Shown piece after piece: positions 43,769 to 51,252 of a stretch of 64,000 bases of DNA (positions within the stretch are counted from its first letter, which is position 1; each line of letters starts with the position of its first letter). The stretch lies in contig JADFMN010000002.1 in NCBI GenBank assembly GCA_022563855.1, forward strand, positions 124,001 to 188,000, given 5' to 3'. The notes beneath the pieces are model-generated. The model ran no database searches. It worked only from the letters and a program-made list of their open reading frames with translations, and was not told the origin of the DNA. Position numbers and translations under genes: made by a program. The DNA comes from Armatimonadota bacterium. GTDB lineage: Bacteria; Armatimonadota; Fimbriimonadia; Fimbriimonadales; Fimbriimonadaceae.

Positions 43769-44785
43769 ATGAAGATGAAACTACGGAAGATGATCGTGAT
43801 CGCTGTCGGACTCGGCGCAGCATCTGCTGCACTCTCCCAGAGCGGATCTGACCCAGGCAAGATCTCTGGCACGGTGTTCGGAGACATCTACTACGTCGGA
43901 GGGCACCACGACAACTCGATAGAAGGAATGAACGGCTTCTGGTTCCGCAGGATCTACCTGACGTACGACCGAACGATCGATGAGAACCTTATGCTGCGGC
44001 TCAGATTCGAGGCGGCGAGTCCGGGAGACTTTAGCTCGAGCAGCAAGATGACGCCGTTCTTCAAAGACGCCTACCTGAAGTTCACCGAGAACGACATGAC
44101 CTACTACCTCGGTCTCCACGTGACGCCGACTTGGTCGACGCTGGAGAACGCGTTCGGGTATCGGCCGATCGAGAAGACTCCGCTCGACCTGTTCAAGCTG
44201 GGGTCCTCGCGGGACCAGGGCGTATCAGTGCAAGGCAAACTGGGCAGCGCCACGAAGTACACGCTCATGATTGGCAACGGCAGCGGCACAGGCGGCGAGA
44301 CGGACGCTGGCAAGACGATCTATCTCTCGCTGGATCACAAGGTGTCCGACAGCGTGTCGGTCATGGTGTACAGAGACTTCTGGGACAAGCCTGGGCACAC
44401 GGACCGGGAAACGACACAGGTATTTCTTGCGTATAAGAAAGGCGGCTTTCGAGCCGGCCTGCTGTGGGCGGACCAGCGGAGGCAGGTAAGCGGCGGAGGA
44501 AACTTCACGGTAAGCCTCTGGTCCCTGTACGCAGACGTTAGAGTCTCGGACAGGTCGAAACTCTTCGTCCGCGTCGACAAGCTCAATGCGCCTGTGCCGG
44601 GCGCCGAGAATATCTCGTACCTGTCGCTTTCGCCGGACGCGATACCGACGCTCTACATAGTCGGTCTGGACATGGAGGTGAGAGAGAACGTCCGGTTCAT
44701 TCCGAACATCGAGTTCGTGACGTACGACGGGTCAGGCGTCGCTGACAACGTGTTCGTCCGCATGACGTTTTCCGTCAAGTTCTAA
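43769..44785 (+). CDS. Outer-membrane porin-like protein of the molybdoenzyme operon
   Basis: The 338-aa product has a signal peptide (KMIVIAVGLGAASAALSQ) and beta-barrel-type sequence ending in FSVKF. Blocks shared with the porin at 14390 are GFWFRRIYLTYDR, FEAASPGDF, EKTPLDLFK, YIVGLDMEV and FIPNIEFVTY. It follows the catalytic subunit by 30 bp and is the last gene of the operon. Its place there suggests that it lets the respiratory substrate (an oxyanion) into the periplasm. It lacks the His-rich N-terminal segment of its paralogue. Confidence 0.75.
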   Translation: MKMKLRKMIVIAVGLGAASAALSQSGSDPGKISGTVFGDIYYVGGHHDNSIEGMNGFWFRRIYLTYDRTIDENLMLRLRFEAASPGDFSSSSKMTPFFKDAYLKFTENDMTYYLGLHVTPTWSTLENAFGYRPIEKTPLDLFKLGSSRDQGVSVQGKLGSATKYTLMIGNGSGTGGETDAGKTIYLSLDHKVSDSVSVMVYRDFWDKPGHTDRETTQVFLAYKKGGFRAGLLWADQRRQVSGGGNFTVSLWSLYADVRVSDRSKLFVRVDKLNAPVPGAENISYLSLSPDAIPTLYIVGLDMEVRENVRFIPNIEFVTYDGSGVADNVFVRMTFSVKF

Positions 44786-45152
44786 GGACGCAGAACGCCG
44801 GAAGGGTGCTCGCCATCTTGCCTGCATTTGCGTGAAGGAGGCGGCGACCAAATGGCCAGGTTCACTTGAACCTCAAAGGGAATCTGGCGAAGAGAGAGGG
44901 AGTCCTCCACCCGATTGAAGGTGCGTCTTGGTAAAAACCGGGTAGTAACGGGGCACTAATCCTTAGTACAGGAGTAGTTCGTGTCGTGCAAAACATCGTG
45001 AAGGAACAGTCGGCATATGTATACGGTACGCACGACAACATGCACTTTTCCGATCCATCTAGGCCCGAGCCGCGCTTGGACAGGTATCCTAGCTGAGGAA
45101 CGTGTTCGGGAGATGGCGGTGTTGAACCGCGACACGGAGAGGTGAAATCCAA
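44786..45152. other. Intergenic region with element X copy 1
   Basis: This 367-bp gap holds the first copy of the three-copy element X (44884-45005). About 120 nt follow before GGAGAGG and the start of the next gene. Confidence 0.6.
44884..45005 (+). ncRNA. Element X copy 1: conserved structured-RNA candidate
   Basis: About 120 nt shared with copies at 57966 and 61020. Conserved blocks in order are GAGAGAGGGAG, CTCCACC, TTGAA, TTGGTA.AAAC, AGTA, TAGTTCGTGTCGTGCAAA and TCGTG. GGAG-TC-CTCC and TAGT...ACTA can pair, at the same places as hairpins in the other copies. The secreted-protein gene at 45153 lies downstream on the same strand. Confidence 0.5.
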
Positions 45153-46007
45153 ATGAACGGGATTCTAGGTAAATCAGTCGTCAAGTCCATTGCGCTTCTT
45201 GTCGGCATGTGTGCAACGGTGTCGCCCGCGTGGGCGCACGTGACCCTGCAGGCTCCGAACGGGGGCGAAGTGCTGGGAGTGGGTTGCACAGTCGAGATCC
45301 GCTGGCGAATCGACATCCAGCACAACCAGTTGAATTGGGACCTCTGGTATTCCACAACCGGTTCCGGAGGCCCTTGGATTGCGATCGCTATGGATCTGCC
45401 GCCCGGAAGCTTCGCTGTCGGCAGTATTCACACCTACGATTGGACCGTGCCCGATGACGCCTCGAATCAAGTGAGGGTTCGGGTCCGCATGGATAACTCT
45501 GGTACGGACTATTACGACATCAGCAACGGCGATCTCTCGATCGTGCCGCCCACGCGTCCTGACAGCTTCTGGCTTTTCCGCGGGATTCTGACTGGCGGCG
45601 GGCTGAACGAACTGCTTGCGAGCGACGACAGCTGGATGACGGTTCGACCGGGGATCACGCTGGGGCAGACTGAGCCCTCAGTGCAGCTAATCGTCATCGG
45701 TACTGCTCCGACGGAAAACCCCACCGAGCTTCGGTTCAGAGTGGAGGCCCACGCCGACATCAACAACATCGGTCAATGGATCGAACTGTTTAACTACATC
45801 ACGAATTCGTACGATCTTGTCGACTTCATGATCGCGACGACGGTAGATTCGATCGTCGAGGTCACCATCACAAACGATCCATGGCGGTACGTACAGGCGG
45901 GCACGAAGGAGATGACAGCCAAGGTCAGCTACCTGGAAGCCGGCATAATACTCTCATACCCGTGGCTGGTCAGCATCGATCAGACGGTGTGGATCATCTG
46001 CGACTAA
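45153..46007 (+). CDS. Secreted protein with N-terminal Ig-like (KNH/Kre9-type) domain
   Basis: The 284-aa product has a signal peptide (SIALLVGMCATVSPAWA). It is followed by VTLQAPNGGEVLGVGCTVEI (about 30-49), the opening motif of Kre9/KNH-type Ser-Thr-rich anchored beta domains found in many bacterial surface proteins (WxIDIQHNQLNWDLWYSTTG). The C-terminal half (about 130-284) is unrecognised. It is probably extracellular or surface-bound. GGAGAGG lies 9 nt before ATG. Element X copy 1 lies in its leader region. Confidence 0.7.
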   Translation: MNGILGKSVVKSIALLVGMCATVSPAWAHVTLQAPNGGEVLGVGCTVEIRWRIDIQHNQLNWDLWYSTTGSGGPWIAIAMDLPPGSFAVGSIHTYDWTVPDDASNQVRVRVRMDNSGTDYYDISNGDLSIVPPTRPDSFWLFRGILTGGGLNELLASDDSWMTVRPGITLGQTEPSVQLIVIGTAPTENPTELRFRVEAHADINNIGQWIELFNYITNSYDLVDFMIATTVDSIVEVTITNDPWRYVQAGTKEMTAKVSYLEAGIILSYPWLVSIDQTVWIICD

Positions 46008-46287
46008 AGTCAGATTGGCACGATCGAAGGTTCTCAAAATTCGTGACTCGTTTGCGATCAGGGTAGCGCCACGACCTCGTACGCCGACGATCTGCGGAGG
46101 CTGTTCTCCATACCGGTGGGAAGGGATTCCCGGTACTCGCTCGCGATGCAATTTGCCGGCTTGACCACGCACGACGATGAACTGGCAGCAACGCGTCATC
46201 TATCCCGTTCATTCGAAGCGAAGGACAGCCGTCGGCGATCTTGCCGCAACGACACGCTCGCAAAACGTGTTGTGGTAGCCTAGTATC

Positions 46288-46749
46288 GTGTTCAGTTGGC
46301 ACAGACCGGCAAAAGCTCTGGTGGCCGCGCTCGCGCTCCTTGCGCTAGCGGCCCCAAGCGCGTTCGCCATGTTCTGTGCCTTGGATTCCAGCGTTGTTCA
46401 TTCTCACTCCAAGGCAGGGCACGATCCCGAGAGCCACCACCACGGTAGCCACGATGGGTCGAACAGCTCCGAGAGTCACGATGGACATCACGGCGACCAG
46501 GACGAAGATTCCGCCAACTGCTGTCAACAGCTGTTCTGGTCCGGCACCGAACTAGTAGTCGCCGGGGCAGTCGCTTTCCGCTTACCGACTTCTACCGATC
46601 TTCCGGTTATCCTTCTAGCGGGCCCGGCTATCGAGGTCCGGCTTACCCCGACAACGGAGCCTGGAATCTTCAGTCAGGACTCTGGACCACCGTATCGGCG
46701 ACCGCCGTGTTCGTTTTTTGGTCGCGCCCCTCCTGTGCACGTTGCGTAA
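46288..46749 (+). CDS. Small exported His-rich protein at the head of the metal-efflux cluster
   Basis: The 153-aa product has a signal peptide (ALVAALALLALAAPSAFA) and a histidine/acidic segment (about 33-73: HSHSKAGHDPESHHHGSHDG and continuing). SANCCQQLFW follows and then a Pro-rich tail. Such proteins commonly precede CusCBA/CzcCBA-type genes and bind divalent metal. The start GTG 46288 has no obvious Shine-Dalgarno. The TolC-like gene begins 77 bp later from its own -10 box. The 280 bp upstream of this gene show no supported feature. Confidence 0.65.
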   Translation: MFSWHRPAKALVAALALLALAAPSAFAMFCALDSSVVHSHSKAGHDPESHHHGSHDGSNSSESHDGHHGDQDEDSANCCQQLFWSGTELVVAGAVAFRLPTSTDLPVILLAGPAIEVRLTPTTEPGIFSQDSGPPYRRPPCSFFGRAPPVHVA

Positions 46750-46815
46750 CCGCCTGCCCGCCATAACTGGCGAGCGGGGTTCGTCGTTGACGCAAGTCCC
46801 TTACTTTTAAGCACA

Positions 46816-46821
46816 GATAAT
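46816..46821 (+). promoter_or_regulatory. -10 box of the efflux operon, leaderless type
   Basis: GATAAT ends 5 nt before ATG 46827 of the TolC-family gene; no ribosome binding site fits between. Confidence 0.45.
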
Positions 46822-46826
46822 CATAA

Positions 46827-48167
46827 ATGTTGAACATCATCGCCTCTTTGGCGGTCGCGATCAGTCAGGCGCAGGCCGTCAAGCCTCCGCTCGCCGCCGG
46901 GGTTGTTTCCGACGAAGCGAGCCACGGCGTTGAGTCACAAGACTCGAATTATCAGCTCGCCTTCACGCTGGAGGACGCCATTGCGTTCGGAGTTGCTCAC
47001 AGTCCTGTGCTTGCCGCAGCCCGAGCACGCGTCGCCGCAGGGCGTGGTCGTCTACTAAGCGCTCGCTCGCTCCTGCCGCTTGAATTCGATCCTGGTATAT
47101 CGATCGGTGGCGAAGAAGCAGTCGCGGTCGTCACGCAAGTGTTTGAAATCAGTGGCCGCCGTTCAGCACGGACCGCCGTCGCTCAGCACGAGCTGAAGAT
47201 CGACCAGAGACAGTACGATGCGGCCGAGCGGGATCTCGTGAGAGACATCAAGTCGGCTTACGCCGACCTTGTCCAGACCCAAAGCGGGGTACTAGTCGCA
47301 ATCGACGTCGCCGATGTGATTGGACGGCTCCGCGACAGCGTTGAAAAGCAGGTCGAAGTCGGCGAAATTCCGGCCCAAGAGCTAGTCAAAGCTAACATCG
47401 AATTCTCGCGGGCAGAGCTAGAGACATTGCGGGCGCGGAGCGTGCGCGACAGGGCCAGTCAAGTCTTCAACGTAACCATCGGAAGGGCAGTGGAGCTTCC
47501 AACGACAGCTGCTGAACCGACGACTTTCGCTCGCCTCGTCGCCGAACTCGACGAACTGATAGCAGAAGCCCAGCGGTCGCGTCCGGAAATCGCAGCAGCC
47601 CAGTCAGCCGTAAGCGCTGCCAAGGCAAACGTCGGATTGGAGAGATCGGACTACCGGCCGGATCTTGAGCTGAGCCTGCTCCAGAACACCGACGTGAGGA
47701 GTCGAGACTTCTACAATCCACGATCGACCGGGCTCAGCTTGTCGCTTGTATTTCCGATCTTTGACACAGGGCGCATCCGAGGCAGAGTCCGCGAGGCAGA
47801 GTCCCATGTGAAGGAAATGGAGTACGTCTTGATCGACACACGATTCCGCGTGTCACTGGACGTGGCCGACGCTTTCACCCGCGTTCGAATGACCGAGACT
47901 CTCGTTTCCCGCTATGTGGACGCGATTCTGCCGAGTGCGCAAGATCTTCTTGCCAAAGCGGAGTTCGGCTACGCCCGCGGTGGATCGACCTTGCTCGAAT
48001 TCTTGGAAGCACAGCGCACGTACAGATCGACGCAGCTCGAGTACTTGGTCGCGCTCGCAGACAACGCCAAGGCACGCGCCGACCTCGACCGAGCGGTCGG
48101 CCGGGGGCTCGCTCCGGCAACAACAAGTTTCAACCAAGACACGTCCGTGAACGGAGGTCATCAATGA
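46827..48167 (+). CDS. TolC-family outer-membrane efflux protein (CusC/CzcC-like)
   Basis: The 446-aa product has an N-terminal signal and two OEP repeats rich in long helices. The first includes LTEDAIAFG-type LEDAIAFGVAHSPVLAAARA (about 49-68). The second includes AQSAVSAAKANVGLERSDYR and FPIFDTGRIRGRVREAE (about 309-325). It forms the outer-membrane duct of the tripartite pump with the adaptor (48874) and RND protein (51253). It is first in the operon; a lipoprotein gene follows at 48244. Confidence 0.9.
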   Translation: MLNIIASLAVAISQAQAVKPPLAAGVVSDEASHGVESQDSNYQLAFTLEDAIAFGVAHSPVLAAARARVAAGRGRLLSARSLLPLEFDPGISIGGEEAVAVVTQVFEISGRRSARTAVAQHELKIDQRQYDAAERDLVRDIKSAYADLVQTQSGVLVAIDVADVIGRLRDSVEKQVEVGEIPAQELVKANIEFSRAELETLRARSVRDRASQVFNVTIGRAVELPTTAAEPTTFARLVAELDELIAEAQRSRPEIAAAQSAVSAAKANVGLERSDYRPDLELSLLQNTDVRSRDFYNPRSTGLSLSLVFPIFDTGRIRGRVREAESHVKEMEYVLIDTRFRVSLDVADAFTRVRMTETLVSRYVDAILPSAQDLLAKAEFGYARGGSTLLEFLEAQRTYRSTQLEYLVALADNAKARADLDRAVGRGLAPATTSFNQDTSVNGGHQ

Positions 48168-48243
48168 AGAGAACCTTAGTTCTGAGGCTGCCACGGAGGG
48201 CAGCTAGACCAGTACCGTTCGCGGAGAAATCCAGGAGCCTATC

Positions 48244-48867
48244 ATGATTAAAAAACTGAAAAAACTGCCGCTTTTGTCGGCAATACTCGCCTTTGCTGCC
48301 GTTTTCGCGGTCGTCGCATTCGTCGCCGGCTGCGGCCCGTCTGACTCCGACGAGTCCGGCGATGGCTCAAGTACCGTGGACGCGAGCGACGTCGGAACAT
48401 CCGGCACAACCGCCGCGGACAACCATGACGATGACGACGAGGATCATCTCGATGACGAGGATGACGACGAACACCACGATGATGAGGATGATGACGGCCA
48501 TGGCGAGGACGGAGAGTCCGACCTCTCCTCCGCATCCTTCGATGACGTGGTAGCCGTCTGGGCCGAGGTCATGACTTTGAAAACAGAGCTGGACGGCATA
48601 ATTGCCTCCAAGGAGCTCTTAGACGTCCACAAGGCTGCGTTCGCGATCCGAGACCTCGTCAAAATGCTGCCGGACAAGTCGCACGATCTCTCTGGCGACG
48701 CAAAAGCCGACCTAGCCAAAGGCGTCGGATCGGTCGTCAGCCTCGCAGCTGAACTTGACGAAGCCGGAGACGACGAAAAGCAGGACGAGACTGAGGCGCT
48801 CAACAAGCGGCTTCAGACCGTCCTTGACGCGATCGCGGAGATCTATCCGGAGGGAGCGCTGAAGTAG
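48244..48867 (+). CDS. Asp/His-rich lipoprotein of the metal-efflux operon
   Basis: The 207-aa product has a lipoprotein signal ending FAAVFAVVAFVAGC (Cys about 29). An acidic-histidine run follows (about 58-92, HDDDDEDHLDDEDDDEHHDD and continuing). The C-terminal helical domain (about 95-207) contains DVVAVWAEVMTLKTELDGII and two further amphipathic helices. The run is a likely divalent-metal buffer. It lies between the TolC-like and adaptor genes and stops 6 bp before the latter. GGAG lies 7 nt upstream of ATG. No named family is recognised. Confidence 0.75.
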   Translation: MIKKLKKLPLLSAILAFAAVFAVVAFVAGCGPSDSDESGDGSSTVDASDVGTSGTTAADNHDDDDEDHLDDEDDDEHHDDEDDDGHGEDGESDLSSASFDDVVAVWAEVMTLKTELDGIIASKELLDVHKAAFAIRDLVKMLPDKSHDLSGDAKADLAKGVGSVVSLAAELDEAGDDEKQDETEALNKRLQTVLDAIAEIYPEGALK

Positions 48868-48873
48868 GAGGCG

Positions 48874-50967
48874 GTGAGCAACATGGGCAAATGCATTCGT
48901 AAGGTACAGGCAAAGGGCGTTCTGCTCGGCGGGCTCGCGCTGCTCGCGCTGACGCCTTCGTATGCCTTTGCCCAGTCTGCGGGAGCGGAGATCGTCGTTC
49001 CTGACGTACAGATCGACATCAAGATTGTTGACACGAGCAAGTTCGACGCCTTGGCAGGAGGCGAAGTACCGCTCGTAGGGGCTGAGGTTCGTCTCGACAT
49101 CAACAGGGACGGCGAGCTCTTTAGTGGCGGGCCGTTAGAGGAAGCAGAAGTTTCGGGAAGGTACTCCGTTGAGGTGTGGCTCGATGCGAACGGGCCGTAC
49201 GAGTTTCACTGGTACATCACTCCCGAGGACTCGCCGGGGTTTGATTTCGTGACCCCCGTCATAGTCGCGGGCGTGCCGGAGAGCACTGCGTTTTTGTCGG
49301 GCTGGCGACTTTGGGCGGCAGGACTGGTCCTGTTGGCCGCTCTGGCCGCTGCGTTTGCATTCGGCAAGCTCAGCGCACGCGGTAAGCGCGGTATCGCCGC
49401 TGGAGCGGGGGCCGTGTTGATCGCGCTGTCCCTCTTGCCGAGTTCCACTAGTGCCCACGCGGGCCATGACGCGGCCGAGAGCGCCCCCGGAACCGTCTAC
49501 GCCGACCTGAAAGTCGGGTTCGGGGACTTGGGAACGACCAGCATCGAAAAGATGGTCGGCGACTACCGCGTGAGGATCGAGATCAAGGTGCTCTTTCCGA
49601 CGCCGTTCGATCCAAATCGCCTCACGCTGACCGAAGAGCAGGCCATGGTGCTGGGAATCAAGACCGAAAAGGTCGAGCGCAGCGATCTGAAGTCGGGGCT
49701 TGCCGTGACCGGCTCGATACATCCTAACCCGGCAAACGTCGTCACGATCACCAGTCGAGCGGCCGGCAAGCTTCGGTCTGTGCTTGCCAACGTCGGTGAC
49801 CGAGTGGTGGCCGGCCAAGTTCTCGCACTGGTCGAGTCGTCGGAGATCGCGGACGCCCAGGGGGCTTACGCAGCTGCAACAGCGAACTTGACAGCCGTCG
49901 AGTCAGCGCACCGACAGGCAGTAGCCATGGTTGCGGTAGCGGAGCGCCAGTTGTCGCAACAGCAGGAGCTTGCCGCAGCAGGAGTGTTCTCCGAAGCGCC
50001 CGTGCAAACGGCGCTCGCACAAAAGGCAGAGGCCGATTCCGAACTAGCTTCTGCAAGAGCGGACCTCGCTTCGCACACTAAGGCGCTGGCTCGGTTGCAG
50101 GAGTTGTTCGACGAAGGGATCCGTTCCAAAGCGGAGCTTGAAGCGGCACAGCTTGAAGTCGAACTGGACAAGGCTCGACTAGCGCAAGCCCAATCGCGGG
50201 CGGATTTGGCCGATGTTTCATTGAAGCGCCAGCAGGAGCTCGCCAGGACGAACGTTCTGGACCGTAAGGAGCTGATCGCCGTCGAAACCGCGCTGGACAT
50301 GGCGCGGCTCGACCTCGATCAAGCACAGGCGAACGTCGACAGCGCCCGCGTTGCCGCGACGATTGCGCGCTCTGGCCTTGGTGCCTTCGGCGTCGCCCCC
50401 GGTGATGGAAACCTGTTGCGGTTGAGAGCCCCGATCGATGGAGTGGTCACGGAGCGGGAGGCCAATGTCGGCGAGACCGTCGGAACCGAAAACGCGCTCT
50501 TCGAGATCCTGAACCCTTCCGTCGTTTGGGTCGAGGGTGACGTCTTTGAGATCGATCTGCCACGGGTTCGGGTCGATATGCAGGCGCAGATCACAACGGA
50601 CGCAGTGCCCGACCGAATCTTCGAAGGCAGAGTCAGCTACATAGCCGCAATCGTGAATCCAGAGACCCGCGCTATTCGCGTCCGCGTCGCCGTCCCGAAC
50701 CCCGATGGACTCTTGCGGCCTGGAATGTTCGTTCGTGCGCTGTTCGTCAGTGGCGTGGCGCAGGCCATCACCGTCCCGGATGAGGCGGTCCAAAAGGACG
50801 CTGGCATGTTCGTGGTCTACGTCAAGAACGGCGACGTGTATGAGCGCCGCGAGGTCGCCGTTGGAGATAGCGCGATGGGACGCACCGAGATCAAGTCGGG
50901 CATCGAGCCGGGGGAGCTAGTCGTAACGAGCGGCGCATACCAGCTCAAGTCCATCGGAAAACCGTGA
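48874..50967 (+). CDS. RND efflux periplasmic adaptor (CusB/CzcB-like) with unusual N-terminal extension
   Basis: The 697-aa product is about 250 residues longer than usual adaptors. Residues 1-35 are a signal, 36-140 form a beta-rich domain (LVGAEVRLDINRDGELFSGG). Residues 148-170 are a transmembrane helix (LWAAGLVLLAALAAAFAFG) and about 178-195 a second hydrophobic stretch. The adaptor proper follows (about 250-697), with the lipoyl halves GKLRSVLANVGDRVVAGQVL and APIDGVVTEREANVGETVGT and a long coiled coil. It connects the pump to the TolC protein. The start is GTG 48874; ATG 48883 is possible. Confidence 0.85.
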   Translation: MSNMGKCIRKVQAKGVLLGGLALLALTPSYAFAQSAGAEIVVPDVQIDIKIVDTSKFDALAGGEVPLVGAEVRLDINRDGELFSGGPLEEAEVSGRYSVEVWLDANGPYEFHWYITPEDSPGFDFVTPVIVAGVPESTAFLSGWRLWAAGLVLLAALAAAFAFGKLSARGKRGIAAGAGAVLIALSLLPSSTSAHAGHDAAESAPGTVYADLKVGFGDLGTTSIEKMVGDYRVRIEIKVLFPTPFDPNRLTLTEEQAMVLGIKTEKVERSDLKSGLAVTGSIHPNPANVVTITSRAAGKLRSVLANVGDRVVAGQVLALVESSEIADAQGAYAAATANLTAVESAHRQAVAMVAVAERQLSQQQELAAAGVFSEAPVQTALAQKAEADSELASARADLASHTKALARLQELFDEGIRSKAELEAAQLEVELDKARLAQAQSRADLADVSLKRQQELARTNVLDRKELIAVETALDMARLDLDQAQANVDSARVAATIARSGLGAFGVAPGDGNLLRLRAPIDGVVTEREANVGETVGTENALFEILNPSVVWVEGDVFEIDLPRVRVDMQAQITTDAVPDRIFEGRVSYIAAIVNPETRAIRVRVAVPNPDGLLRPGMFVRALFVSGVAQAITVPDEAVQKDAGMFVVYVKNGDVYERREVAVGDSAMGRTEIKSGIEPGELVVTSGAYQLKSIGKP

Positions 50968-51039
50968 TGAAAGTTCGAGCGTTACTTTGTAGGACGAGCG
51001 TGGTTCGTGGCGCGGGGCTGTGGCCTATGACGCACGTGG

Positions 51040-51183
51040 CATGGGCTTCCAGCCCATGTGTGGTTCGGGCATCTTGCCCGAAGGAACGCGCCAGGGAGCA
51101 AGGTCTGCGGAGGGATTCCCGGTGCAGGCCCGGGGGCACGCACGGCCAGGATGTCCGTGCCACTCACGGGCGAGACGCCCGTG
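51040..51183. repeat. Second cluster of family P palindromes, between adaptor and pump genes
   Basis: Four palindromes lie at 51040-51058 (CATGGGCTTCCAGCCCATG), 51064-51082 (TTCGGGCATCTTGCCCGAA), 51140-51160 (arms GCACGG/CCGTGC) and 51165-51183 (CACGGGCGAGACGCCCGTG). They fill most of the 285-bp gap inside the efflux operon. Confidence 0.7.
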
Positions 51184-51252
51184 CTACGGGTTCTCCTCGT
51201 TCCTCGGCCCGAACCCGTTGCTTCGTAAGCCAGTCGCAAAGTTAGACCGCCT

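Noticed and set aside
46013-46280. Possible decayed coding sequence upstream of the His-rich gene
   Set aside because: A plus-strand frame (DDLRRLFSIPVGRD) can be read but has no start, no ribosome binding site and no recognised similarity; evidence is too thin to call a pseudogene.
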